The notes under the pieces: model-generated
What the model saw: only the letters and a program-made list of their open reading frames with translations
The model's database searches: none
Told to the model about the DNA's origin: nothing
Shown here: piece after piece, positions 48,505-59,890 of the stretch
Layout: the number at the start of each line of letters is the position of its first letter
How positions within the stretch are numbered: the stretch's first letter is position 1
Origin: Hirundichthys speculiger
Lineage: Eukaryota > Chordata > Actinopteri > Beloniformes > Exocoetidae
Reading direction: 5' to 3'
Assembly: GCA_018398805.1 (NCBI GenBank)
Contig: JAGFBZ010001885.1
Span: 1,513,001 to 1,577,000, forward strand
Length of the DNA: 64,000 nt
Made by a program: the position numbers and the translations under genes

Positions 48505-48592
48505 GACCCAGAGAAAGCTGGGATAGGCTCCAGCAGATCCCTGTGACCCTGCACAGGACTGAGCGGGTATGGATAAGGCATGGATGGACAGA
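48505..48592 (+). repeat. End part of a dispersed fish repeat
   Basis: GCTGGGATAGGCTCCAGCAG, ATCCCTGTGACCCTGCACAG and GCATGGATGGACAG match the well-known fish repeat end GCTGGGATAGGCTCCAGC...CGTGACCCTGAAAAGGATAAGCGG...ATGGATGG. It is likely the 3' portion of the family seen at 37896-38118. Confidence 0.75.
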
Positions 48593-48973
48593 TTCAGTGA
48601 ATGACTTCATGATGCAAAAAAATACAAACTGATCAAAAAATGTTGTCATGTTCAAACTGCAAGCTTTTTTTTAAAAACTGTAACTGTAGTATACCATTGG
48701 TTATGCAGAGCTGCTGTTGAGAAAAAGCAGACAAAATCCATGGCCCAGTCCACCTGTCTGACTGCTCCCTGGTCTGCAGCCACTTTATTTTTATTCTGTA
48801 AAGTTTCCCGCCTCCACAAAACACCCTGTCACCTCAGCCTTTTTTCTTTCCTCCCAGCTGTCACCTGAGGTGACAGACGCTTGCAGATTCAAGAATGAAA
48901 GAAGACGATTCATACTGGTGACAAGTCCTGCCAGGCCACCACACCACACACTGGCCACTTCTTAGCGGGTTTA

Positions 48974-49004
48974 TACACACACACACGCACACACACACAC
49001 ACAC
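48974..49004. repeat. AC microsatellite
   Basis: AC array with one GC interruption. Confidence 0.95.
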
Positions 49005-50414
49005 AGTGGTCTGTTCTGTCACCTTTTGTTCCATCACTCTTTAAAGCCATCATCTCTGGGGGATGTTAAATGAGTCAAACTGGCAGGAAAGGGAGGAAGA
49101 GGTTGACGCAGATGAACATCAAAGAAGCTGTGACACTGACTGAGAACCAAAGGACATTGTGGGCATCAGACTTTGACACGGGCCTGACGTGACAAGGCTT
49201 AGCACTCTCACATGTAGTAAAAGGTTCAGACTGGACACATCAAAACAGGAAACTGAGAAGGAAGAAAAGTGTAATAGATATGATGGTCATGGAAGACTCC
49301 TTTCAGACGGCTGGTTTTGACAGACGTGAGCGAGATGCCGCCTGTTTAAGCTGTGGATATGGTTAACGGACAAGTGAGATGTATGATTAAATTAAGGGAT
49401 ATATTAATATAAGAGTGATAAGGTGTTGAAAGACAGAGCAACTTTTCTTTAAAGGGTTTCATTTGTTGCAGAAGAGAAGCGTAGAACTACTGTGTTTGTC
49501 TAAATCAATAAACAAATGAACATATATGAATGTCCCAGCAGTAGATATCCATCATGGATAATTAGCAAAACCTGAATTACATGTTTGTGTTGTTTTTACT
49601 CTTTCTTCCTGTTATTACAAACATGTCTGACCCTACTATGAAAGGCTCATTTTTATTTTTTAGCCTTTTTTTTAGACAAAGTGTATATCCCTGTATCCCA
49701 TGTTGATTGAGATCTTGGTAGCTCAAGAGTAACAGTGAGTAATAGTTTATTTTTTTGTGCTGGTAGTAACTCTAGACAGCCAGATATATTCACTTGAGCA
49801 CAGGTTTTTTTTTTCTTTTTCTTTAAGCCAGAGTTACTGCTTCATTTCCAATTTGCAAATCACGAATGCTTCTTTTGGTTTGCCGATTAGACTTTGATCT
49901 GTGATGGAAAGTACTTTCAAGTACTAATACAGCTGTGTAAAATATTTACAGTAAAAGCAGCAGCAATACAGTCTAACATCAATACAAAATACATTTAAAG
50001 TGCCATTGCTCTACATTACATTATGGCATCATTAACTTTAGAATTAACTTGTAAGAAGCATTTAAAATTGTACGTGACATTTGCAACTGATTGCCATGGC
50101 ATTGACACATCTGTGGACTCAATGTTGCTGGTAACTGCAGCTTTTATTGAGTTGAGTGCTCAATTACTGAATAGATAGTGATTTAAGGCTTACATTTTAC
50201 GCTGAATCATGTGAAATCTAAACTCAGTCTTACCAATCTAAATCGTGTCTGCTATATAAATCACACAAGCGCTCTGTTATAAAGAAGCACATTGTTGTTT
50301 TACCATTTAAACCTTTCCCATTTTAACTTGGAGCATTAGAAATATCACTTTACAGCTGGCGGAGAATGTAACGTTAAGATATTTTTTTTTCTTCCTTAGT
50401 GCCAAGTACTGCTG

Positions 50415-50425
50415 ACACACACATG

Positions 50426-50457
<32 letters not shown>
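50415..50457. repeat. AC microsatellite
   Basis: AC array interrupted once by ATGCAT. Confidence 0.95.
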
Positions 50458-50461
<4 letters not shown>

Positions 50462-50737
50462 CTACTGGGGAGGCAGGGGAGCAGGCAAGCTAAGCCTTAG
50501 CATTCCCAGCACGGCACAATTAAGACTGAGTGCTAACAGACACTCCCAGTTTAACCACATTATTCTTAAAAAATGTTACACAAACCAGAGACATCTCTGA
50601 CAGCGCAACATTATCCCCCCAGTTACAATTAATTACCCACACGTCCTGCCCATGCATCCCATTTACATATCTTAACAAAGGCAGGAGGATCTGCCAGGAG
50701 GGAAACTACAGGTTAGTTAGGCATGCCGGGGAGCAAA

Positions 50738-50760
50738 TGTGTGTGTGTGTGTGTGTGTGC
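50738..50760. repeat. GT microsatellite
   Basis: About 11 GT units. Confidence 0.95.
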
Positions 50761-52373
50761 GCTCATGTTTGAGTGGGTAAGACTCATGCTGAGATGTGAC
50801 TGATAAAAGATAACAAATGAATACAGATCAGGTTTGATAGCCCGATAAAGCGGATAGATAATGCGTTCGCCCCCAAACTTTTGCTTCTCCATTCTGGTAG
50901 ATTATGATTGTCCACTTCATGTTCTCCTGTAGGTGCTTCTGCAAATGTCTCTGGGCATTTAAGTGCTGCTGCCAACAGAATTCGTCTTTATGTGTGTTTT
51001 TGTTTTCTTTCTCCTATCCTCTCCATTATTTTTACCTCTTCTTTCCCTCTGTCTCTCATTTATAATGGGAAGAGGGAAGCTGGAGATAAAAGAGGCGAGC
51101 GGGGAGACAGAGTGAGCGGTCACACTGTGTGATGCTATCTGCTATCCACAACGCATTGCAAGTGGACGCCTGACATGTTCTATACATCTTTCCACTCTGG
51201 CGCTCATTAAACAAATGCCCGTTGATATATAGACCTCAAGAAATACATTTTTACCTCTGTGGGCTGGGGACTTGCTCTCTCCCGGTCCCTGCTCCCTCTG
51301 TGATCTCTTGGGCACATGTAAAAAGACAAACACACCCTCACAGCCTGTGCATCTCCACACGCTCATAAAATCCAAAAAAACAGAGATAACAAATGTAGCC
51401 ATGCACACACTCATCATTTACACACTTATTATATTCTCCCACAGGACAGTGAGGGTCGTGTTTGCTGCTGTCACCTGTGCATGACCAGATCCTTTCAACA
51501 CATACCTGAAGAGACTGAAGCAGACAGGATTCATCTGATAACTGTGCTCATTTAATGATTCACACAACAACCTATTTACAATCAAACCCCCCTTTATTGG
51601 ATGGATAATGTCCCTCTGTCACGATGTTGACAAGAAGTGGTGAGATTTTAAACTGATTCATTTTCTATCCATGAATGTAAATATGTTCGAAAAAAGGAAA
51701 CGTTGGTATATTTCATATGGAAACTCATCCAACCTGACATGGCATCTTGTAGAGCAAAGGTTTGACCATTTAATGTGAAAATCTCCACTTGAGTAAAACA
51801 TTCACACTTGAACTGAAGCTGAATTTGCAGAAAAACCAGAGAAGCTGCAGGAAAAATGTGCAGTTGTGTGTAAGTTGTTCCCTCTCAGCTGTCCGTGTGT
51901 CCATGCGAATGTAATATAGCAATAAAAGAAAAAGAAGAATGCTTGAAAAATGATATATACATAAATACAATGTCAACTGGGAACCTCATTTAACACATAT
52001 TTGTTTTTCTCACTTGAGCTTGATTTTCAGTAAAAGAAGTTTTTGCTGTGTTATGTACACTGGCCACAGTGTTTTACTGTCAGATATTACATTTTCCAGC
52101 AGTGTAGTGTAGCTAACTACTTAAAGGATTCCAGTAAGAATGTAATGGCTGCAACAAAATGCAGCCATTACAGTAGTGTATTGTAGTTTATTGTAGTGTA
52201 GTTTTTGTTGTTTTTGAATGAGGTCACATGACACCTCAAAAAGAGCCGCATTTGCTTCTCTGGGGGAACTGCTTGCGCTGGCCAATTCAATTCAATTCAA
52301 TTCAATTCAATTCAACTTTATTTGTATATTGTCTATTACAATTCAAATTGTTTCTAGTTGCTTTTTAGTGAGA

Positions 52374-52432
52374 GCACCCCCCCCCCCCCCACACACCACA
52401 CACACACCCACACACACCCACACACACAACCA
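52374..52432. repeat. C-run and CA microsatellite
   Basis: A C13-14 run at 52377-52390 is followed by interrupted CACACA/CCCA units. Confidence 0.9.
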
Positions 52433-52505
52433 AATATTAAATATTGAATAAAGAAGCAGTGGAAGGAAAAAAGTCCCCTTTGAGAGTGAGGAAACCTTGA
52501 GCAGG

Positions 52506-52550
52506 ACCTGGATCATCATCACCTGGATCATCATCACCTGGATCATCATC
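52506..52550. repeat. Three exact copies of a 15-bp unit
   Basis: ACCTGGATCATCATC is present three times head to tail without change, followed by a partial unit ACCC. It sits inside the 1-kb repeat and is probably a local expansion. Confidence 0.97.
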
Positions 52551-53315
52551 ACCCAGGTGGCCCTCTGGAGGTCAGCTGGGTGATGATGCCTCAGTCCTGT
52601 CACACAGCTGCTAAACCTCCTCAAGGCAAATTCATGACGAACCACTTTCTCATCACATTCATTTCTTTTTTGAAAACATAAAATCATGTCAAGGCACTTC
52701 ACACAGAGGACAAGTCCAACACAGTCTAAACAAAGATGATCCATTTCAACCCAATTATATTCCAAGTTCATTTAAATGTAATTCATAAAAAACAAACAAC
52801 CAAAAAAAAAAAAAAAAAACAAAGCCAAGGAACCAAACAAATTGCATCAAATCCCTAATTTCTGTGCAATTTCCTCTCTTGAGCAAGTGCGAGGTGAACA
52901 TAGAGAGGAAAATAATAACAATAATAATATTTAACAGGGGTATAAAACTTCCACCAGAACCAGACAAAAGGAGGTGACCACCTGCCTGACCGGTTGATTG
53001 GAAGATGGCAGGAAACTGGGAGAAACGTCTTCCTGTGAAACATAAAAGAGAACAATGTCAATTGCAGCAATTATAACATGTACATGACTAGAAGAGTAAA
53101 GAGAAAAGACAGAGGAGAGAGCCCAGTGCATCATGGGAGGTCCCCCTGCTGTCTGAGCCTATAGGAGCAAAACTAAAGGGAGGGTTCACGGCACCTGAGC
53201 CAGGCTTCGACTGTTGAAGCTTTATCAACAAGTAAAGCTTTAAGGTAAATCGTGAAGGTTCAGCAGGTGTCTCCATTCCCAACACAACTGGAATCTGGAT
53301 CCTTCATACAGGTGC

Positions 53316-54114
53316 TTTACATTACAATTATATTATTATTATTATGTAGTTGTGTTCTATTTTTCTTCCTCACTCGTCTGGTGTGAGAGGTAAAGCTGAA
53401 GGTACAGCTTCAGAAAAAAAAAATCAAAGCGAAGCTTTTGTTGAAGCTTTTGTCCCTGTTTTTGTTTGCATGCGTTGTGAAAAAAAGCCGGCGTGACGCT
53501 GCACCAAATGATGGTGAAGAAACTCCTGGAGAGATTAACAGGATACATGCAGCTCCTGTGCTGGACAGAAATATATAAATTATAAAACCTGGAAAAAAAA
53601 ATAGGATAAGACAGGATGCAGACAACATGGCTGACCCTCTAATAAACGGAGAAGAAGTGCACATCTGAAATAGAAGAACAAAATTATACAGAATTACAGT
53701 GACTAACATTATATGTCTAGTTTTGTTTTTTTGGTTTTTTTCTTTTATCTAGGAGGATAGCCTCAGGAATGTAATCATGTGCTCCTGTGAAGTCTGTCCA
53801 TTTTAAACACAGATTATTAACTTATTAACATCTTTTTGCGGCTGTTAGGGAAACATTACACCTTTGGTCAGCATCAGATATCATTGTATATTGAAGTAAT
53901 GTGCAAAAGTTACTACTTCCCTCATTCAATCCTGTTTTTTTTTTTTTTTGTGGAAAAAACAAACAAAAAAAAACCCAAAAAACAATAGCATCTTTTTATT
54001 GTAGTTTGCCTGAGTTTTTCAGATGAACATGTTTTTTTTTGTAAGTTAGACTAACATGAAAGAAAATGTCTGAGCGCTACTAAACATTCCCATGATTCAA
54101 TAACTTGTAGATGA
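53316..54114. other. Unique non-coding stretch
   Basis: No gene seen; T-rich at 53719-53745 and a T16 then A-rich stretch at 53934-53980 that could pair. Confidence 0.6.
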
Positions 54115-54480
54115 GTCTTCTGCAGAAATAACTAGAACCAGTCACTTCAACTTTGCTTTGACTCATTTAAGTTTTTGAGTATTCACTGCATGCTTATGTT
54201 TCAGGTCCCTACAAAACATTTCAGTTGGGTTCAGTTGTGGACTTTGACAAGATCATCCCAAAATGCAGATATTTCAGTTTTTCATCCCTTCTCATGTAGA
54301 TGAGTAATGCCGTTCAGATCATTACCCTGTTGCATATCTCTCCTCTACAATACTCCAACCTCTCCACCTCTCCCCCATCCTGTTTGATGGTGGGTATGAG
54401 GTGTTTGTGCCGAGGCTGTGAGTTTGTTTTTTTGCCACGGAGGCTGAACAACTCCACTTTGGACAAAGGACACTGTTCAA
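54115..54480 (-). mobile_element. Strongly eroded Tc1-like transposase relic, antisense
   Basis: TTTCAGGTCCCTACAAAACA, TTCAGTTGGGTTCAGTTGTG, GGACTTTGACAAGATCATCC, GTTGCATATCTC, TGTTTGATGGTGGGTATGAG and TTGCCACGGAGGCTG recall, in order, the antisense transposase of a further Tc1 family (GGTCCCT-CA-A-----CAGTTGG-TT-AG-T-TGGACTTTGAC). The match is patchy and the ends are not recognisable, so this is the oldest or weakest of the Tc1 pieces. Confidence 0.6.
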
Positions 54481-55605
54481 TCATTTGTTCATGTCCTCTT
54501 TAGACAGAAAACTTCTGCTTTTATAGTTTGATGATAATGATGTCATCAAGGGCTGATGAGCTTTAATACAGAATTAAAAGCAGAGGGGTACGAACCTTTT
54601 ATACTGGACCATAAAAACTCATAAAAACATCAGAAATGGCAACGCTACGGGTTTTCTTCTGATTGTCATCATATGCTGGGAGGCTCTCATAGTTTTTAAC
54701 TTATTCCTCGTCATAATCATTGTCCGGACTCTTTAATTTCTTGTAGATTTTGCATTTCACAGTGAAAATTGTTTTTTTTTTTTTAATTAATAAAACTATT
54801 ATGTTTAAATGTTTATCTGGCCAGAAGATGAAAATTGTTGTTCAAGCATTACTACTTGTTTTTTTTTTTTGTTTGTTTTGTTTTTTTCAACTTGACACTT
54901 CTTTATAGATTTATGGATTATGTATATGTCCAATTAAGATAAAAAAAAAAAAAAGTAAAACGGCTTTCAAAAGTTTAGAATGAATATTGAGAAAGACCCG
55001 TTCTTGCGTTTGCTCCCCGCTGGACAGCTGAGCGCTCGTACGTGCGCCTCTGCACAGTTTGCCCTTGCATGCATTTGTTCACTGACTGCTCGCTCTCATT
55101 AAAGCTTGCTAATGCACTTGTAAAACAGTCAGCAGCAACGATACATCACTGCATGTGGCAGAAACAAGGTGTGTTTGGTGGTGGTGGTGGTGGTGGTGGG
55201 GGGGGTGTGTCTGTGCATGAGTGGGGAGCAGTTGCTGTGAGAGGGAGGGAGAAAGGGATGGGTTGGGAGGTAGAGGCAGAGGAAAGAAAGAGGGCATATG
55301 AAAGAGAGGGAGAGAGGGAGGTGGTATCGGGTGGAGGTGGATGCTGGTCAGTGGAGATGTCGGTGGCCCATTAATCTTGGCCTCTTCCTGCCTAGTTATT
55401 GTGTATTTCTTTTGGCCAGAGATTGATTGTAGCAGAGGAAGATGAATTTGCCTGTGGACCCTCTTTTCTCTCTTACACTCTTTTGTTTTTTTTCTAACTT
55501 CAGATGCTCAGCCAAGGTGATAATGCTCTCTGTCTCCCTCCCTTCTGCTTTGCGCCCCCCCCCACCCCTCCCCTGTCCTGTGCTTTGCCCTTTCATTTAT
55601 TTCAG
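54481..55605. other. Non-coding stretch
   Basis: Contains T runs at 54771-54784 and 54859-54870, an A14 at 54941-54954, and a GA-rich stretch at 55235-55330. 55040-55150 (TCATTAAAGCTTGCTAATGC, AACAGTCAGCAGCAACG) has the texture of a conserved element. The frame at 55042-55374 crosses a GGT array and is not coding. Confidence 0.55.
55176..55205. repeat. GGT trinucleotide array
   Basis: Eight GGT units and a G run. Opposite-strand frames through it give a His-rich stretch that is not a protein. Confidence 0.95.
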
Positions 55606-55761
55606 ATTACAATCATCATCTATTGCAAGTTGTGGAAAATGTGGTCGTATGGAGAGAAGGAATGGAGATCAAGGGTCCGGACGTCGCCGCCGGAGGCGTG
55701 CACACACAGTGACCCAGCTGGACTCTGTGTTTAAGGCGGGGGGATCTCCATGCAGTCGCAG
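55606..55761 (+). other. Possible isolated exon, product unknown
   Basis: A strong acceptor-like sequence (pyrimidine tract, then TTTCATTTATTTCAG) ends at 55605 and a donor-like CAG/GTACAC follows at 55759-55767. The 156 bases between are more GC-rich than the flanks and are open from 55607 on, reading SSSIASCGKCGRMERRNGDQ, then a run of six Arg and AHTVTQLDSVFKAGGSPCSR. The length is a multiple of three. A second acceptor-like TTTTTTTCTAACTTCAG lies at 55489-55504, 100 bases upstream. I do not recognise the peptide. It may equally be a non-coding RNA exon or chance. Confidence 0.2.
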
Positions 55762-56803
55762 GTACACGCTGGACTTTCCAATCCTTTGTTTTACTTATTC
55801 ATTTGTTTCACACGCTAGCAGGTAAAGCTGGACAAGTAATTATGTTGGTGGGCAAGCTAATTTGTGTGTGTGGAAGGTACTCTCACACATCCACCGGTGT
55901 GTATGAATTGGGGTTTAGGACATAAATCATAGCTGATATCATAAACACCATCACAGCAGTGCACATACACCCCTGTACTGCCCTACACACATGCACTTTC
56001 TTATATTCTCTCTAGTACTCTCCAGTAAAGACTCTTATTATCATGCTTTTCTACAAACAAAAAACCCCAAACAAACCTCAATACAGTGACGTAATATTTA
56101 ATATCCCATTATGTTTCGTTTGCAGTGTTGTGAAGACTTAAAGGTCCGTAATATTACTTGATACCGTTCCATCAATCATCATGAATGTAGAGAAGCCTCA
56201 TTCTGAACAGACAAAAAAAGCTCTTATAGATCTGAAAACATTTACACCAAATGGACTTGGTTTGTTTTTGCTTAGTAAATTAATGAAGGAAAATAAATCA
56301 AACTGGATTATACTGACTAGTCACTAAAATGATGTTTCCTTTGGATACCAATCTTGTTACAGTAGAGTGATTTTCAGGGCACATTTCTGCTCTCACCTGC
56401 ATGTGAAGCCTCTGTTCACTGGGGCATGTGTTACTGCTGAAACTGTGCCAGATATGTAGCAGGGTATTCCCCAGGCTGAACCCTAGTTAACCCTTTGACT
56501 TTAGCACGGCCAGACATATGCCCCAGATCACAGGGACGCCCCCACCGCATACACGTGCACACACTCTCACAAATACAGATCATGAGGATCATCCCTCCCT
56601 TGACAACTTTCATATTCCCAAGCTGGTTTTATAGTACAAACAAGAACGGAGTGGAGGGCAACAGTGAAGGGTAGAAACAATGAAATTGTGTTGTTTCGAG
56701 ATGATCATACGTGCTGGATCATTCTCATTCATAAATGTATTTTTGGAAACATAGATTCATAATAGAACACAAGCTTTGGACCAAATATGCAGCTAAAGAA
56801 GCA

Positions 56804-56806
<3 letters not shown>
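55762..56806. other. Unique non-coding stretch
   Basis: No gene or clear repeat. Confidence 0.6.
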
Positions 56807-56892
<86 letters not shown>

Positions 56893-56910
56893 TATATATG
56901 TATATATATC

Positions 56911-56968
<58 letters not shown>
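56807..56968. repeat. Long AT microsatellite in two blocks
   Basis: TA/AT dinucleotides run from 56807 to 56879 and from 56913 to 56968, joined by CACACACACACA, TATATATGTATATA and CCACA. Each block is self-complementary and can form cruciforms. The 82-codon frames on both strands, alternating Ile and Tyr, are products of the array and not genes. Confidence 0.98.
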
Positions 56969-56970
<2 letters not shown>

Positions 56971-57139
56971 TAAACAATTTTAATTGTCATTCCCCTTAGA
57001 CTAAATAAGGTGTTTCCTCCATTCCTGTTCCATTATCGAAAATTATCAGTCCATGTTTTATGTGTAAAACGTGTGTTTATGCGTGTATTTTTTTTTTTAA
57101 TGTCTTTTGATGGTCAAAGTTGGGAGGTTTTTTTTTCCT

Positions 57140-57250
57140 GTTGCTTTTGTTTTACTTCTGTAAATGACTTTGTCACTTTGACAAGTTGTATGAAAAAAGC
57201 ACTTTACAAAAAACTTGACTGACTGAATAATAATAATAATAATAATAATA
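57140..57250 (+). mobile_element. 3' tail of an L2-like LINE followed by AAT array
   Basis: TTACTTCTGTAAATGACTTT, GTATGAAAAAAGCACTTTAC and ACTTGACTGACTGA show the same layout as the tail at 1890-1994, with TGAC in place of TTGA. An AAT array of about eight units (57226-57250) has grown at the end. Confidence 0.7.
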
Positions 57251-57746
57251 ACAACCACAATAATAAATTCAACCTTAGTCATCAAGAATAAAAAGTGTTG
57301 GTGAAAACCTGTAAGCAGCAGACCGATGAACACCTGTATTGGCCCAGACACAGACTATTGAGAGATGACACATTTCTAACCATTTATAAAGAGCTCAGGC
57401 ATGCAGGAAAGTAGACACTTGAAGAAGAAACTTAAGAAAATAAATAACCTGGCATCTCAAAACGCAAAACATGGAGAATCTACAAAATGGTGCAGAAAAC
57501 AGTTAGAAAAGAAGAAGTGAAGTGGAAACAGTTGGAAAAGAAAAAAAATTGGATTTTAACAAAGATACAGGATGTAAAGTCTTTCTCTTTTCTTTTCAAA
57601 AAATGACACACTTTTATAAGGTCTTTTGTTTCTGACATGCTTTGGCCAAAGTAATACAGGCAGAGAGAAAGAGGCACAGCTCCCTCTTCAACCAGGTCTT
57701 TCCTGCTCTTCTCTCAGCAGCACGTTGGAGGGAGAGCGGTCAGATA
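57251..57746. other. Unique non-coding stretch
   Basis: No gene seen. Confidence 0.6.
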
Positions 57747-58013
57747 GCTGTAGATGGACTACACTTTTATAGCGCTTTCTAGACATCATGGTGTCCCCAA
57801 AACTCTTTACAATAGGCCTCTCATTCACCCAAACATTCATCCGCCAGTTAGCGGCTGCTGCCATGCAAGGTGCTGCCAGGCCCACTGGGGGCCAGTGAGG
57901 GTTTGGTGTCTTGCCCAGGGACACTTTGGCATGTGGACAGTTAGGAGCCGGGATCGAACCATCAACCTTACAGTGACTGAACGACCTGCTCTACCAACTG
58001 AGAAAGTGGAGTT
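57747..58013 (-). mobile_element. tRNA-derived SINE, minus strand
   Basis: On the minus strand CTCAGTTGGTAGAGCAGG (58002-57985) is a near-canonical RNA polymerase III box A and GGTTCGATCCCGG (57960-57948) a near-canonical box B, 30-50 bases apart as in a tRNA. Downstream on the minus strand come GTCCCTGGGCAAGACACCAA, GGCAGCAGCCGCTAACTGG and AAAGCGCTATAAAAGTGTAG, the body and LINE-like tail of a common fish SINE. There is no acceptor stem, so it is not a functional tRNA gene. Copy is nearly full length. Confidence 0.88.
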
Positions 58014-59385
58014 TTTCCTTGCAACTGTTTGGCTTCAATTGAATTGAATTGAAATGAGCTACAGGCATGCCTGTAGTAATCAACAAGTAATCAACTATTC
58101 TGTGAGGATTATTTTGAAAATGAAAAGCTTTGCATTACATTACAGAGGTACAACAACGCAGTATGATGTGAAGCTGGGTGAGAATAAGGTTATAGGGAGG
58201 GTGGGTTGCTCTACTTTATCTTGATCTGGCAAATTTGAATGACTCATTAATCAGAAATGTTCAGACCAGAGCTACTCCAAAAAAACCAACAGGGCTGTGT
58301 CCAAATCAAACTTTTTTTTTTTTTTTTTTTACAATATAGCCAAGATATTTGTACCTATTAAAAATATTAATTCCAATAGTTTTTGTTTGTTTGTGTGTTT
58401 TTTAAGTTGAAATGCCAGTTTCAGTGACAGCTGAAGGAATATTTTCGTACTTTTGGGAGGTATTGTGCGGCTCTCAGGATCTCCAACTTCTGGTTCTAGC
58501 AAAAACCACCTAAAGTAATTTCGGGTTCCCATCCCAGTCGTCTCCCGTGACCGCATTTAAGCTTTATGGCACTATGTCATGCATCAGCAACTTTGGAGCA
58601 CGCTGGCATAGCCACAGTGGATGAAGAGAAGGAAGAAAGTAATGACAGAGGAGAAAATGAGAAAGTGACTGAGCAAGAAAGCAAACAATACAAAATCCAT
58701 GTGTTGTAAAAGCTCTCTGCCTCTGGACTCGTTAAGATCAAATTTACAAAAATTCTTTTTTGTTTTTTTTTTTTTAAAAACATTGTCTTATTTTAAGCAT
58801 GCCATCTCTCTCTCTAGAAAAGAGGGTTTCATTGAAACTGTCCATTTTTACCATCTGTATTTCAAACTTCAACCCTGATTCTTCATCCACATTCATCTTA
58901 ATTCATTGTTTGGTCAAGAATAAGTACATAAATAAAAAGAAAGAAGAGACAGAGGGAAAAAAGGTTTCCTCTAAATCAGATTTATGAATCTTAAACTGCC
59001 AAGTCAGTTGACTGGTGTTTTAAAATGATCAAACACAGACATGATGTTTCTGTGTTGCTCGTCTTTAGACATTGCATGAATGTCACATAAACATCTGCAT
59101 TTGTTGTTATTGTGGTTGTGGTTTTCCACTGAAATCCTTACAAATTTAACCACAACGGCCATTCATAAAGAGTCTTTTTTTTTTTCTCTCCCCATTTTTT
59201 AATTTGATTTTAAGAGACCAGGAGTCAGGGCATAAATAATAATTATTTTAATTACGTGTTAAAGAATAAAGGTCCGGGTGCAAATGAGACTTTCATTCTT
59301 AAATGCACAACACACACACACACACCAACAAAACTTTGAAAGTCACATATGCTGAGAGGATACACACAAACTCCTGACATTATGT
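58014..59385. other. Unique non-coding stretch
   Basis: A short TTGAA array follows the SINE at 58034-58050. T20 run at 58311-58330. No gene seen. Confidence 0.6.
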
Positions 59386-59890
59386 GTGTGTGAGGGAACG
59401 GCGTTGACCTTTCTGCAACGTTGCCCCGTATTCACTGGTTGTCAGCACAGTCTCCGTCCCGGGCCATCCGTCTCTGCCACCAGTCAGTCCTCCAAACAAT
59501 CCTCCTCCGTCCCATTAACGCAAGCCCGCAGACACGCACGGATATGGACCGTCTTACACGTGCTCATGTGAGCGTGCACGGCACACATGCTCACCTGCTC
59601 GCACGGGCGCAGAGACACAGAAGCAATCCTCCGTTGTCCCATTAGCCCGGGATAAGGTGCTCCGCTCTGCTTTGAGCCCGGGCTCTGCCTGGCTCGCCCG
59701 GGGGATCATTAAGGGCCCGGCAGCGCATGCAGACACACACACACCTACGTGCGCTTGCACACGGACGAGTACAGCAGAGCTGCGTTAACGTGCTGAAGGA
59801 TTCCAGGTGGCCTGTTGTTATTTATAACAAAAGAAACAACGCAGCAGAACTGGCTGACATCAGGCCCTGTGGACCTGCGTGCACCTGAGC
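59386..59890. promoter_or_regulatory. GC- and CpG-rich candidate regulatory block
   Basis: The densest CpG region in the window, with GGGCCATCCGTCTC, TTGAGCCCGGGCTCTG, TGGCTCGCCCGGGGGATC and AAGGGCCCGGCAGCGC. A direct repeat of CAATCCTCC followed by GTCCCATTA occurs at 59497-59517 and 59624-59643. There is no convincing coding frame. It could be a CpG-island-like promoter or a conserved enhancer; I cannot tell which from the sequence. Confidence 0.3.

Larger units (their letters stand above)
48593..52282. other. Unique non-coding stretch
   Basis: No gene seen over 3.7 kb. Contains a near-perfect palindrome at 48858-48876 (see findings), several CA/GT arrays, and a candidate conserved region at about 50480-50720 (GCACGGCACAATTAAGACTG, GTTACAATTAATTACCC) that I cannot support further. 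Confidence 0.55.
52283..53315 (-). mobile_element. About 1-kb fish retroelement-derived repeat, antisense
   Basis: It begins with an AATTC array (52283-52315) and AACTTTATTTGTATATTGTC, the complement of a retroelement tail. It then continues with GGAAGGAAAAAAGTCCCCTT, GAGGAAACCTTGAGCAGGAC, CTGCCTGACCGGTTGATTGG, CATCATGGGAGGTCCCCCTG, GCCTATAGGAGCAAAACTAA, GGGTTCACGGCACCTGAGCC and AAAGCTTTAAGGTAAATCGT to about 53315. These words in this order make up a repeat that is extremely common in fish. It encodes no protein here. A 15-bp triplicate and an A18 run (52805-52819) were acquired inside it. Confidence 0.8.

Noticed and set aside
52506..52550. Regulatory iteron cluster
   Set aside because: Three 15-bp units inside a dispersed repeat are better explained as local tandem expansion.
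55042..55374. 110-codon frame with a Gly run
   Set aside because: It crosses the GGT array and a GA-rich tract; the translation is low complexity.
56729..56999. Open frames of 70-82 codons on both strands across 56.8-57.0 kb
   Set aside because: They are translations of the AT/TA and CA dinucleotide array and alternate Ile and Tyr; not genes.
57940..58010. tRNA gene on the minus strand
   Set aside because: Box A and box B are present, but no acceptor stem or full cloverleaf can be drawn and the downstream sequence is a SINE body.
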